This document shows, piece after piece, positions 14,967 through 22,916 of a stretch of DNA of 40,281 bases (its first letter is position 1; each line of letters opens with the position of its first letter). A program made the translations under genes and the position numbers. The notes beneath the pieces are model-generated. The model was not told the DNA's origin, did no database searches, and saw only the letters and a program-made list of their open reading frames with translations. Origin of the DNA: Streptomyces griseicoloratus (GTDB taxonomy: Bacteria > Actinomycetota > Actinomycetes > Streptomycetales > Streptomycetaceae); assembly GCF_014534645.1 (NCBI RefSeq), contig NZ_JACVQF010000167.1, positions 1 to 40,281 of the forward strand, written 5' to 3'.

Positions 14967-16681
14967 GCCCCACCACCCTTCCCGCCGGTCCGGAACACGG
15001 GCACGTCACCTTCCTCGGTGCCGGACCCGGAGATCCGGGACTGCTGACCCTGCGCGCCGTGGAGGCGCTGGCGAACGCCGACGTCCTCGTCGCCGAGCAC
15101 GACGTGCTCGACGTCGTGCGCACGCACGCGAGGCAGGGCGTAGCCGAGGTGCACACGGACACGGACCCGTCCGCGGACTCCTCCGCGCAGGCCGATCCGG
15201 GCACAGGCGCGCCCAAGCTGGCGGTAGTTGACGGCACGTCAACCACTGCCGGTGGCCCCGCTGTGCGGGATGCCGCACATCTTGTCATGGAGGCCGCGCG
15301 GGGCGGCAGGCGGGTCGTCCGTGCGGTGACCGGGGACCCCGGTCTGGACACGTACGCCGCCGAGGAGATGCTGGCGTGCGCCGCCGCCGGGGTGCCGTTC
15401 GAGGTCGTCCCCGGCATCGCGACCGCCGTCGGCGTGCCCGCGTACGCCGGTGTGCCGCTGCGTGACGCCGAGGGCGCGGACGTGCGGTTCGTGGACGCCC
15501 GTACCGCCTCGGACCGCTGCTGGACCGAGGTCGGCGCCTCCGACGGCACGGTCGTGGTGTCGACGACGCTGGACTCGGTGGCCGCGGCCGCCGGTGAGCT
15601 GGTGTCGGCGGGCCGCAAGCCGGACACCCCGCTCTCGGTGACCGTCGCCGGCACGACGACCCGGCAGCGGACCTGGACCGCCACGCTGGGGACGATCGCG
15701 CAGACCCTGAAGCAGGCCAAGGTGCTGCCGTCCCCGGACGGCGGCCGCCCGGTGATAGCCGTGGTCGGCGAGCGCAGCGCCAGCGCCCGGCGCGACCAGC
15801 TGTCGTGGTTCGAGTCCAAGCCGCTGTTCGGCTGGAAGGTGCTCGTGCCGCGTACGAAGGAGCAGGCGGCGTCGCTCTCCGACCAACTGCGCTCGTACGG
15901 GGCCGTGCCGCACGAGGTGCCGACGATCGCCGTCGAGCCGCCGCGCACGCCCCAGCAGATGGAGCGGGCGGTCAAGGGCCTGGTCACGGGCCGGTACGAG
16001 TGGATCGCGTTCACGTCGGTCAACGCGGTCAAGGCCGTCCGGGAGAAGTTCGAGGAGTACGGCCTGGATGCGCGGGCGTTCGCCGGCATCAAGGTCGCCG
16101 CGGTCGGGGAGCAGACGGCGAAGGCGCTCATCGCCTTCGGTGTGAAGCCCGACCTGGTGCCCAGCGGTGAGCAGTCGGCGGCGGGCCTGTTGGAGGACTG
16201 GCCGCCGTACGACCCGGTCTTCGACCCGATCGACCGGGTGTTCCTGCCGCGGGCCGACATCGCCACGGAGACGCTGGTCGCCGGGCTGATCGAGCTGGGC
16301 TGGGAGGTCGACGACGTCACCGCCTACCGGACCGTGCGCGCCTCGCCGCCGCCGGCCGCCACGCGGGAGGCGATCAAGGGCGGTGGCTTCGACGCGGTGC
16401 TGTTCACCTCGTCGTCCACGGTGCGGAACCTGGTGGGCATCGCGGGCAAGCCGCACAACGTGACCGTGATCGCCTGCATCGGCCCGGCGACGGCCAAGAC
16501 GGCCGAGGAGCACGGCCTGCGGGTGGACGTCATGGCCCCCGAGCCGTCCGTGCACAAGCTGGCGGAGGCGCTGGCCGAGTTCGGCATGCGGCGCAGGGCC
16601 GCGGCGATCGAGGCCGGGGATCCGGTGACGCGGCCGAGCGAGCGGCGGCCGGGGGCGCGGCGGCGCCGGTCGACGACGTGA
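14963..16681 (+). CDS. hemD: Fused uroporphyrinogen-III C-methyltransferase-like / uroporphyrinogen-III synthase
   Basis: A 572-residue two-domain protein. Residues about 12-260 have the tetrapyrrole methylase fold (VTFLGAGPGDPGLLTLRAVEA, VVPGIATAVGVPAYAGVPL). Residues about 285-560 are HemD (VLVPRTKEQAASLSDQLRSYG, WIAFTSVNAV, FLPRADIATETL, VDDVTAYRTV, AVLFTSSSTVRNL). HemD closes hydroxymethylbilane to uroporphyrinogen III. The methylase part lacks several usual SUMT motifs: GDPxxFGRGxEE reads GDPGLDTYAAEE, so methyl transfer is uncertain. The TTG start overlaps the hemC stop and has GGGGGAG eight bases upstream. The last 25 residues are a basic tail. A terminator follows. Confidence 0.92.
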   Translation: MSPTTLPAGPEHGHVTFLGAGPGDPGLLTLRAVEALANADVLVAEHDVLDVVRTHARQGVAEVHTDTDPSADSSAQADPGTGAPKLAVVDGTSTTAGGPAVRDAAHLVMEAARGGRRVVRAVTGDPGLDTYAAEEMLACAAAGVPFEVVPGIATAVGVPAYAGVPLRDAEGADVRFVDARTASDRCWTEVGASDGTVVVSTTLDSVAAAAGELVSAGRKPDTPLSVTVAGTTTRQRTWTATLGTIAQTLKQAKVLPSPDGGRPVIAVVGERSASARRDQLSWFESKPLFGWKVLVPRTKEQAASLSDQLRSYGAVPHEVPTIAVEPPRTPQQMERAVKGLVTGRYEWIAFTSVNAVKAVREKFEEYGLDARAFAGIKVAAVGEQTAKALIAFGVKPDLVPSGEQSAAGLLEDWPPYDPVFDPIDRVFLPRADIATETLVAGLIELGWEVDDVTAYRTVRASPPPAATREAIKGGGFDAVLFTSSSTVRNLVGIAGKPHNVTVIACIGPATAKTAEEHGLRVDVMAPEPSVHKLAEALAEFGMRRRAAAIEAGDPVTRPSERRPGARRRRSTT

Positions 16682-16707
16682 GCTGAGGCGGGGCGTCCTG
16701 TGCGTGG

Positions 16708-16733
16708 GGCCGGGAAGTGGGAACTTCCCGGCC
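16708..16733 (+). terminator. Terminator of the rex-hemACD operon
   Basis: A perfect 11-bp inverted repeat (GGCCGGGAAGT, loop GGGA, ACTTCCCGGCC) followed by TCTTTC, 26 bases after the hemD stop. Position and shape support hemD as the last gene of the operon. Confidence 0.85.
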
Positions 16734-16813
16734 TCTTTCGCGCGTTGCGGAGGACGACCTTTCTTTTGATGTAGACATGGCGGCTGTGCCGTCGTCGGGG
16801 GAGTGAGTGACCC

Positions 16814-17347
16814 ATGGCCATGGTCGGCCTGTTCTGGATCGCCGAGGGCGATGTGTACCTGGGCGCGAAGCCGTCCGGCCTGGCTCCCGGGGTACGCCTG
16901 ACCCCCGAGGGCGTGGTGGCCCTCGGCGAGCGGCAGTCCGGCCTCCACCTGTGGGAGGACGTGCGCGCCCTGACGGTGGCGGACGTCCCCGTGAAGACCC
17001 TGAAGCGGCAGGTCGGCGCGGCCGTGGACCTGGCCGTGGACACGGTGGTGAGCCTGGCCCTGACGGTGGTGCCGGGCCGGGCGGACGAGGCCCCGCCCCT
17101 GATGACGGTGCGCGTGGAGTCGGGCGACGGCGACCACGAGCTGTCGGCGTACGTGGCCGCGGCCGTCGGCTACTCCCCGGACGAGGTCGACCTCTCCCGT
17201 GCCCTGCTGTCCCGGCTCACCGAGGGCGCGGCGACGATGGCCACGACGCTGGCGGCGATGTCGGAGTGGGGCCGTGCGTGGGAGGGCGGGACGCCCCGGG
17301 CCGCGGAGCGGGAGAAGCTGCTGCGGGAGTGGGTGGAAGCCCTCTGA
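16814..17347 (+). CDS. Hypothetical protein, Streptomyces-type, 177 residues
   Basis: I do not recognise a named family. It begins MAMVGLFWIAEGDVYLGAKPSG, then a possible second beta-rich part (VRALTVADVPVKTLKRQVGAAVD), and ends in helical, charged sequence (TLAAMSEWGRAWEGG). There is no signal peptide or membrane helix, so it is probably cytoplasmic. GGGGGAG at 16797-16803 lies ten bases before ATG 16814; ATG 16820 is a possible alternative. Codon use looks typical. It stands alone between the hem operon terminator and a convergent MarR gene. Confidence 0.7.
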   Translation: MAMVGLFWIAEGDVYLGAKPSGLAPGVRLTPEGVVALGERQSGLHLWEDVRALTVADVPVKTLKRQVGAAVDLAVDTVVSLALTVVPGRADEAPPLMTVRVESGDGDHELSAYVAAAVGYSPDEVDLSRALLSRLTEGAATMATTLAAMSEWGRAWEGGTPRAAEREKLLREWVEAL

Positions 17348-17410
17348 CCCCTCTGGCCCCTCTGAGCCCTGTGGGTCCTCGGCCTCTCCGACCGCGCTGC
17401 CGGTGTGCGG

Positions 17411-17869
17411 TCAGTGGTGCCAGGCGCGGCCGCCGGTGTTGTGGATGAAGCGCTGGAGGACCTTCATGGTGGTCAGGTACTCCTCGTCGGAGATGCCCGC
17501 GTGGCGTTCCGTCCACAGGTCGTCCTGGAGGGCCGCGGCCTTGTCGTAGAACGTCCTGCCTTCGGGGGTGAGGGCCAGCCGGCCTTCGGGGGTCTCGGTG
17601 ATCCAGCCCCGGGCGATGGTCGTGTCGATCTCCTGCTCCATGGCCTCCGGGCCCGTGTCGAGGTAGTTCCGCAGGAGGCGGGAGACCTCGTCGCGGGTCT
17701 TCGGTGTGCCGGCGCGGGCGACCTGGGCGAGGACCCACCACTGGGGCTGGGTGGTGCCGATCCCGGCGAGGGCGGCCCGGGTGCGGGCGATGACGGCCTT
17801 GTAGGCGGCCCAGCTCCAGTAGCCGATGGGCTGGCGGATCAGTTCGGCGTCGGTGTGTGTGTACTCCAT
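17411..17869 (-). CDS. MarR-family transcriptional regulator
   Basis: A 152-residue winged-helix regulator. It has an N-terminal dimerization helix ([21 protein letters not shown]), a DNA-binding domain ([27 protein letters not shown] and [22 protein letters not shown], which ends in the wing), and C-terminal helices ([17 protein letters not shown]). The ligand and targets are unknown. There is no Shine-Dalgarno: a -10 hexamer TACGGT ends seven bases before the ATG, so the mRNA is probably leaderless. The promoter has SoxR/MerR-like geometry (separate entry). It is divergent from hemB, 106 bases away, and convergent with the hypothetical gene at 16814. Confidence 0.85.
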   Translation of the reverse strand: MEYTHTDAELIRQPIGYWSWAAYKAVIARTRAALAGIGTTQPQWWVLAQVARAGTPKTRDEVSRLLRNYLDTGPEAMEQEIDTTIARGWITETPEGRLALTPEGRTFYDKAAALQDDLWTERHAGISDEEYLTTMKVLQRFIHNTGGRAWHH

Positions 17870-17876
17870 GGCGCCG

Positions 17877-17907
17877 ACCGTAGAAGCTCAGGTTTGCTTG
17901 AGGTCAA
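17877..17907 (-). promoter_or_regulatory. MerR/SoxR-geometry promoter of the MarR gene
   Basis: On the minus strand the order is TTGACC (17907-17902), a 19-base spacer, TACGGT (17882-17877), then seven bases to the ATG. The spacer begins with TCAAGCAAACCTGAG. Together with the last -35 bases this gives CCTCAAG-CAAAC-CTGAG, 14 of 18 positions identical to the SoxR box CCTCAAGTTAACTTGAGG. An alternative dyad, CTTGA-GG-TCAAG at 17897-17908, overlaps the -35 and could be a MarR self-operator. Confidence 0.55.
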
Positions 17908-17975
17908 GTGCTCGCCGCCCGGGGCCGACTGCGCGTCGGCAAAGGCACGGGTGGGGCGGGCGTAGCGTAGGTGGT

Positions 17976-18968
17976 ATGACGACGTACGGATCCTTTCCCG
18001 GCACCCGGCCCCGGCGTCTGCGGACCACCCCCGCCATGCGTCGGATGGTGGCCGAGACCCGGCTGCACCCCGCCGACCTGATCCTTCCCGCCTTCGTGCG
18101 CGAGGGTGTGAGCGAGCCCGTGCCGATCGCGGCGATGCCCGGGGTCGTGCAGCACACCCGGGACACCCTCAAGAAGGCCGCCGCCGAGGCGGTCGAGGCC
18201 GGGGTCTCCGGGATCATGCTGTTCGGCGTGCCGGAGGAGGGGAAGAAGGACGCGGCCGGTACGGCCGGGACCGATCCCGACGGGATCCTCCAGGTCGCCC
18301 TCAGGGACGTGCGGGCCGAGGTCGGGGACGAACTGCTCGTCATGTCCGACCTGTGTCTCGACGAGTTCACCGACCACGGCCACTGCGGTGTCCTCGACTC
18401 CGAGGGGCGGGTGGACAACGACGCCACGCTGGAGCGGTACGCCGAGATGGCGCAGGTCCAGGCCGACGCGGGCGCGCACATCGTGGGCCCCAGCGGGATG
18501 ATGGACGGTCAGATCGGCGTCGTCCGTGACGCCCTCGACCAGATCGGGCGGGAGGACGTCGCCATCCTCGCCTACACGGCCAAGTACGCCTCCGCCTTCT
18601 ACGGGCCCTTCCGCGAGGCCGTCGGGTCGTCGCTCAAGGGGGACCGGAAGACCTACCAGCAGGACGCCGCCAACGCGCGGGAGTCCCTGCGGGAGCTGGC
18701 GCTCGACCTGGAGGAGGGCGCCGACATGGTGATGGTGAAGCCGGCCGGCCCCTACCTCGACATCCTGGCCCGGGTCGCGGACGCGGTGGACGTGCCCGTC
18801 GCCGCCTACCAGATCTCCGGCGAGTACTCGATGATCGAGGCCGCTGCCGAGAAGGGCTGGATCGACCGCGACCGGGCGATCCTGGAGACGCTGACCGGCA
18901 TCAAGCGGGCCGGGGCCCGCAACATCCTGACGTATTGGGCGACCGAGGTCGCCCGCACGCTGCGCTGA
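17976..18968 (+). CDS. hemB: Delta-aminolevulinic acid dehydratase (porphobilinogen synthase)
   Basis: A 330-residue enzyme that condenses two aminolevulinates to porphobilinogen. Two Schiff-base lysines are visible: Lys203 in [14 protein letters not shown] and Lys255 in [13 protein letters not shown]. The metal loop [14 protein letters not shown] has Cys127, Asp129 and Cys137, intermediate between the all-cysteine zinc type and the Asp-rich magnesium type. TAGCGT ends seven bases before ATG 17976 with no clear Shine-Dalgarno, so a leaderless start is plausible. It is separated from the rex-hemACD operon by two genes and so has its own promoter. A terminator candidate follows. Confidence 0.96.
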   Translation: MTTYGSFPGTRPRRLRTTPAMRRMVAETRLHPADLILPAFVREGVSEPVPIAAMPGVVQHTRDTLKKAAAEAVEAGVSGIMLFGVPEEGKKDAAGTAGTDPDGILQVALRDVRAEVGDELLVMSDLCLDEFTDHGHCGVLDSEGRVDNDATLERYAEMAQVQADAGAHIVGPSGMMDGQIGVVRDALDQIGREDVAILAYTAKYASAFYGPFREAVGSSLKGDRKTYQQDAANARESLRELALDLEEGADMVMVKPAGPYLDILARVADAVDVPVAAYQISGEYSMIEAAAEKGWIDRDRAILETLTGIKRAGARNILTYWATEVARTLR

Positions 18969-18973
18969 GCGGT

Positions 18974-19011
18974 CCCTGCCCGGTCCGCGCCGTCCGTCGG
19001 CCCGGGCAGGG
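18974..19011. terminator. Terminator candidate between hemB and the DUF4232 gene
   Basis: CCCTGCCCGG (18974-18983) pairs perfectly with CCGGGCAGGG (19002-19011) across an 18-base loop. It lies between two convergent genes, so either strand could use it. Confidence 0.6.
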
Positions 19012-19023
19012 GGTGCGTGGCCT

Positions 19024-19776
19024 TCAGTAGGTGAGGGCCGTGTCCATGCTGGGCTGCCAGTAGGTGACCGTCAGGGCGTTGTCGACGTGGACCCCGCCGG
19101 AGGGCAGGGCGACCGTGGCGACGGAGCCGTCGTCGAAGGGCACGGTCAGGGTGGTCACGGTGTGGCCGCCCTCGGCGCTGCCGTCGCCGGCGGACAGCAG
19201 CACGCCCGCGTAGCCCGACTTGCCCGGCTCCAGCGTCGTGACGGCCTGCGGCTTGGTCTCCTCCGCGACCGGGGGCACGGACTGGGCCTCGCCGAACCTC
19301 GCCATCGGGTAGGCGGGCAGGTAGCACGTCTTGGAGCCGGTGTTGGTGGCGGTCAGCAGCAGGTGGTTGAGGGGGCGGGACACCTCCGTAGCGGTGATCT
19401 TGACGGAGGACGCGGAGCACTTGCCGGGCTTTGCGTCGTCGTTCTTGCCGCCGCCCTGGGAGCCCGCTGCGCCGGAGCCGCCGTTCGAGCCCGGGGCGTT
19501 GCCGGTGCCGGAGGAGCCGCCGGAGCCGTTCGAGCCGGCCTGGTCCTTCTCCTTCGAGCCGGACTGCTCCTTCGAGCCGGCCGCGCCTCCCGCGTTCGAA
19601 CCCTTGTCGGTGGAGGCGCCGTCGGACGGGGTGGACGGGCCCGTGGCCGTCGCGGAGGAGGACGGGCTCTCGGCGCTCGTGTCCTCCGAATCGCCCTGGC
19701 AGGCCGTCAGGGAGAGCGCGGCCAGCGCGACCGTGGTGGCGGCGAACAGGCGGATGCGGGTGGTGCGTGCGGACAT
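19024..19776 (-). CDS. DUF4232 lipoprotein
   Basis: A 250-residue secreted lipoprotein. The signal peptide runs from MSARTTRIRLFAATTVALAAL to the lipobox LTAC, with lipidated Cys about residue 26. A Ser/Gly/Lys-rich spacer with SKEQSGSKEKDQ-type repeats follows. The C-terminal DUF4232 domain starts near residue 117 (CSASSVKITATEVSRPL) with cysteines in KCSAS and KTCYLPAYP that may form a disulfide, and ends HVDNALTVTYWQPSMDTALTY. The function is unknown; it is exposed outside the membrane. I chose ATG 19776 because the signal peptide begins there; the longer frame to 19824 adds an unlikely tail. AAGGGG lies about eight bases upstream. It is divergent from an HTH membrane protein, which suggests co-regulation. 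Confidence 0.82.
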   Translation of the reverse strand: MSARTTRIRLFAATTVALAALSLTACQGDSEDTSAESPSSSATATGPSTPSDGASTDKGSNAGGAAGSKEQSGSKEKDQAGSNGSGGSSGTGNAPGSNGGSGAAGSQGGGKNDDAKPGKCSASSVKITATEVSRPLNHLLLTATNTGSKTCYLPAYPMARFGEAQSVPPVAEETKPQAVTTLEPGKSGYAGVLLSAGDGSAEGGHTVTTLTVPFDDGSVATVALPSGGVHVDNALTVTYWQPSMDTALTY

Positions 19777-19807
19777 GACGAGGCCCCTTCGAGTGGATTG
19801 TGAGTGG

Positions 19808-19834
19808 GCCGCTCGACCGTTCACCGGGAGCGGC
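19808..19834. promoter_or_regulatory. Inverted repeat in the DUF4232/HTH divergent promoter region
   Basis: GCCGCTC (19808-19814) and GAGCGGC (19828-19834) are a perfect 7-bp inverted repeat 32-58 bases upstream of the lipoprotein start and upstream of the divergent HTH gene. It is a possible operator, perhaps for the HTH protein itself. Short GC-rich repeats are common in this genome, so support is weak. Confidence 0.3.
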
Positions 19835-19985
19835 TGCTTGGATGACCACAGCGTGGGGCAGGTCCCGTCCCGGTGGCCAGGGGCGTCGGAACATGCGGGA
19901 CAATGGGACGCTGGAAACGGCTCTGACCTGGGCGAACGGCGTCCCTCTGGGACGCGGTACGGGGACGCGGGAAGAGGGGGAGACG

Positions 19986-21452
19986 GTGGCGGGGGACGAC
20001 TTCGCTGGGCTGCTGCGGGAGATGAAGGAGCGGTCCGGACTCAGTTACGGGGCGCTCGGCAAACGGCTGCACATCAGTGCGTCGACGCTCCACCGGTACG
20101 TCAAGGGGGAGGTCGTTCCGACGGAGTTCGCGCCCGTCGAACGCCTGGCCCGGCTGTGCCGGGCGACCCCCGAGGAACTTCTCGAACTCCATCGCCGCTG
20201 GATCCGCGCGGACGCGCTGCGCGGTGTGAAACCGGGGAAGTCCGCCGAGCCGGAGAAGGGCGAAGCCGCGGAGAAGGACGCGGAGGCCCCGGAGGCGGTG
20301 GCGGAGGCGTCGGAGGCGGAGGCGCCGGAGGCCGAGGCCCCCGGCGACGCGGAGAGGGCTGACGGGCCGGTGGCCGTCGCCGAGCCCGCGTCCGCCCCCA
20401 CGCCCGCCGCCTCCGCGCCCGACGGCCGGGACGACGCGGGCCCCGCCGCTGCCGCCGCTCCCGCCGCCACGCCCCGCACCGACGCCGACGACACACCGCT
20501 CGTCACCGCGACGGCCAGGCGTCCGCGTCCCCGTCCCCGGCACCGGCGTATGGCGCTGTACGCCGCGACCGGTGTCGCCGTCGCCGCCGCCGTGGGGCTC
20601 GTGGTGAACCTGATTCCCGACGGGGAGTCCGGCGGGCGGGACGTGCCCGCGAAGGCCGCCGGGGGCACCGCGTCGCCCGCGGCATCGGCGTCGGCGTCGC
20701 GGCCCACGGGCTCCGCCTCCCCGACCGGGAGCGGCTCGGCCTCGCCGTCCGCCTCCGCGTCCCGCACGAGCACGGCCTCGCCCGGTCCCACGCAGTCCCG
20801 GGCGGCCGACAAGCCCGCCGGTTCCGCCGGGCGGGACGGCTCGGGGGAGGGCGGCGGATCGGTGACCGTGCAGACCACGCCGTACTACTGGGACTCCCCC
20901 TGCGACCAGAGCTTCCTGGTCGACCGGAGCCCGCGGAACGTGCCGCCGCCGCCCACCACCCAGCGGGACGCCGTCGGCTGGGCCACCGCGCTCGGTGCCG
21001 TCTCCGCCGACCGGCAGACGGTCGCGCTCACGGTGCAGGGGACCGGCCCCGAGACCGTGGTCCTCCAGGCGCTGCACGTCCGCGTCGTGGGCAGCGACGC
21101 GCCGCTCACCTGGGACAAGTACGCGGTCGGCGTCGGCTGCGGCGGCGGGGTCGCCACCAAGTCCTTCGACGTCTCGCTCGACCTCGGCAACCCCCTGGCC
21201 ACCCCGGTGAACGGGCAGCGGAACTTCCCGTACAAGGTGAGCGAGTCCGACCCCGAGGTCTTCTACGTCAACGCCCACACCAGCGGGCACGACGTCCGCT
21301 GGTACCTGGAGCTCGACTGGTCCAGCGGCTCACGGCACGGCACGGTCCGCATCGACGACAGCGGCAGGCCGTTCCGCACCAGCGCCTCGGACACCGACTA
21401 CTACGGCTACATGCTCGGCGGCACCTCCTGGGAGCACTTCGACGGCACCTGA
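19986..21452 (+). CDS. Membrane-anchored XRE-type regulator with an unknown extracellular domain
   Basis: A 488-residue protein. The N-terminal HTH is at about 5-60 (FAGLLREMKERSGLSYGALG, then KRLHISASTLHRYVKGEVVP). An Ala/Glu/Pro-rich linker runs to about 175, then RRPRPRPRHRR and one membrane helix (MALYAATGVAVAAAVGLVV, about 188-208). Another Ser/Ala/Pro-rich linker follows. The C-terminal extracytoplasmic domain (about 300-488; YYWDSPCDQSFLVDRSP, VVGSDAPLTWDKYAVGVGCGGG, SGHDVRWYLELDW) is beta-rich with a possible Cys pair. The topology puts DNA binding inside and a sensor outside. GTG 19986 is chosen because homology starts at VAGDDFAGLL read as Met and GGGGGAG lies just upstream; ATG 19893 is an alternative. 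Confidence 0.8.
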   Translation: MAGDDFAGLLREMKERSGLSYGALGKRLHISASTLHRYVKGEVVPTEFAPVERLARLCRATPEELLELHRRWIRADALRGVKPGKSAEPEKGEAAEKDAEAPEAVAEASEAEAPEAEAPGDAERADGPVAVAEPASAPTPAASAPDGRDDAGPAAAAAPAATPRTDADDTPLVTATARRPRPRPRHRRMALYAATGVAVAAAVGLVVNLIPDGESGGRDVPAKAAGGTASPAASASASRPTGSASPTGSGSASPSASASRTSTASPGPTQSRAADKPAGSAGRDGSGEGGGSVTVQTTPYYWDSPCDQSFLVDRSPRNVPPPPTTQRDAVGWATALGAVSADRQTVALTVQGTGPETVVLQALHVRVVGSDAPLTWDKYAVGVGCGGGVATKSFDVSLDLGNPLATPVNGQRNFPYKVSESDPEVFYVNAHTSGHDVRWYLELDWSSGSRHGTVRIDDSGRPFRTSASDTDYYGYMLGGTSWEHFDGT

Positions 21453-21520
21453 ACGGCATCCGACGGCATCCGACGGTCGCCGGCACCGGTGCCCGCGCCG
21501 GTGTCCGCATCACGGAAACC

Positions 21521-21576
21521 TGCGTGTAGGCAGCACGCACTTCCCTAGGCTGCGGTGACGAGCCGTCACCGCAGCC
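21521..21576 (+). promoter_or_regulatory. Double inverted repeat in front of the aminotransferase gene
   Basis: Two dyads lie close together: TGCGTG-N7-CACGCA (21521-21539) and a perfect 12-bp repeat GGCTGCGGTGAC-GAGCC-GTCACCGCAGCC (21548-21576). A possible -10, TAGGCT (21546-21551), overlaps the start of the second dyad, so a protein bound there would sit on the transcription start. The second repeat ends one base before the GAAGGGA Shine-Dalgarno, so it could also act as an mRNA hairpin. No regulator gene is adjacent. Confidence 0.5.
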
Positions 21577-21589
21577 GAAGGGACCGTGC

Positions 21590-22816
21590 ATGACCATCAC
21601 CGAGCCCGCGTCGACCCCCGCCCCCGCTCTTCCACCGCTCGCCACGCGGGCCCGGTCGGTCGGCGGTTCCCCCGTCCGGGACATCCTCGCCGTCACCGCC
21701 CGTCCCGAAGTGATCAACTTCGCGGGCGGGCTGCCCGCCCCGGAGCTGTTCGACGCGGAGGGCATCGCCGCCGCGTACCAGGCGGTGCTCGCCGAGACCC
21801 CGGCACGGGCGCTGCAGTACTCCACGACCGAGGGCGAGCCCGCCCTGCGGGCCGCGCTGGCCGCCCGCACCTCCGCGCGCGGTCTGGCCACCGACCCCGA
21901 CGACCTGCTCATCACCACCGGCTCGCAGCAGGCACTGTCCCTGCTCGCCACCGCGCTGATCGAACCCGGCGACGCCGTCCTCGTCGAGGACCCCTGCTAC
22001 CTCGCCGCCCTCCAGGTCTTCGGCTTCGCGGGCGCCCGGGTGATCGCCGTGCCCGGCGACGAGCACGGTCCCGACCCGCAGGCGCTGGAGGAGCTGGTGG
22101 TGCGCGAACGCCCCAAGCTGCTCTACACCGTGCCCACCTTCCAGAACCCCACCGGACGCACCATGCCGGCCGGCCGCCGCGCCGCCCTGGCCGACGTCGC
22201 CGCCCGGCTCGGACTGTGGATCGTCGAGGACGACCCGTACGGGGAGCTGCGCTTCGAGGGCGAGCGGGTGCCGTGGATCGCCTCCCACGACGGCGCCCGT
22301 GACCGGACCGTGCTGCTCGGCTCCTTCTCCAAGGTGATGGCCCCCGGCCTGCGCCTCGGCTGGCTGCGGGCGCCCGCCGAACTGCGCCGGGCCTGCGCGG
22401 TGGCCAAGCAGGCCGCCGACCTGCACACCCCGACCGTCAACCAGCTCGCCGCCGCCCGGTACCTCGCGGACCGCGACCTGGACGCCCACATCGCCCGCGT
22501 CGCCGCGGCCTACGTGACCCACCGGGACGCCATGCTCGTGGGCCTGGGGGACGCCCTCCCGGCGGGCTCGGTCTGGAACCGTCCCGAGGGCGGCATGTTC
22601 CTGTGGGCCCGGCTGCCGGAGCGGTACGACACCACGGCCCTGCTCCCGGAGGTGGTCCGGCACGACGTGGCGTACGTCCCCGGAGCGCCCTTCCACGCCG
22701 GCGAACCCGACCGCTCGACCCTGCGCCTGTGCTTCGTGACGCAGACGCCGGAGGAGATCGCGGAGGGACTGCGCAGGCTGGGCGAGGCGCTGCGGACGGC
22801 CGGAGACCGGTCCTGA
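21590..22816 (+). CDS. PLP-dependent class I/II aminotransferase
   Basis: A 408-residue fold-type I aminotransferase of the MocR/Aro8-like group, without a GntR domain. It has substrate-loop NFAGGLPAPELF, TTGSQQALSLLA (phosphate binding), NPTGR (Asn186, pyridine ring contact), EDDPYGEL (Asp214/Asp215 and Tyr217), GSFSKVMAPGLRLGW (Lys248 as the PLP Schiff-base lysine), and RLCFV near 380 (carboxylate Arg). It may act on aromatic, branched or alpha-aminoadipate-type substrates; I cannot say which. GAAGGGA lies seven bases before ATG 21590. It is likely monocistronic: the next gene starts 100 bases later with its own putative promoter. Confidence 0.88.
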   Translation: MTITEPASTPAPALPPLATRARSVGGSPVRDILAVTARPEVINFAGGLPAPELFDAEGIAAAYQAVLAETPARALQYSTTEGEPALRAALAARTSARGLATDPDDLLITTGSQQALSLLATALIEPGDAVLVEDPCYLAALQVFGFAGARVIAVPGDEHGPDPQALEELVVRERPKLLYTVPTFQNPTGRTMPAGRRAALADVAARLGLWIVEDDPYGELRFEGERVPWIASHDGARDRTVLLGSFSKVMAPGLRLGWLRAPAELRRACAVAKQAADLHTPTVNQLAAARYLADRDLDAHIARVAAAYVTHRDAMLVGLGDALPAGSVWNRPEGGMFLWARLPERYDTTALLPEVVRHDVAYVPGAPFHAGEPDRSTLRLCFVTQTPEEIAEGLRRLGEALRTAGDRS

Positions 22817-22916
22817 GGCACCCGGGTCCCGTCCGGCGGCCCTAGGTCCAAGGACGGAGCGGGGCTCGGCCCGCAGCGGGCGGACAGGGCGGACGGGGCG
22901 ACCGTACGGTGTGGGC

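Noticed and set aside
17390-17412. GACCGC/GCGGTC dyad between the hypothetical gene and the MarR gene
   Set aside because: Only 6 bp with an 11-base loop and partly inside the MarR stop; too weak to call a terminator.
21453-21472. Two tandem copies of ACGGCATCCG after the HTH gene
   Set aside because: Only two short copies without symmetry; no function can be suggested.
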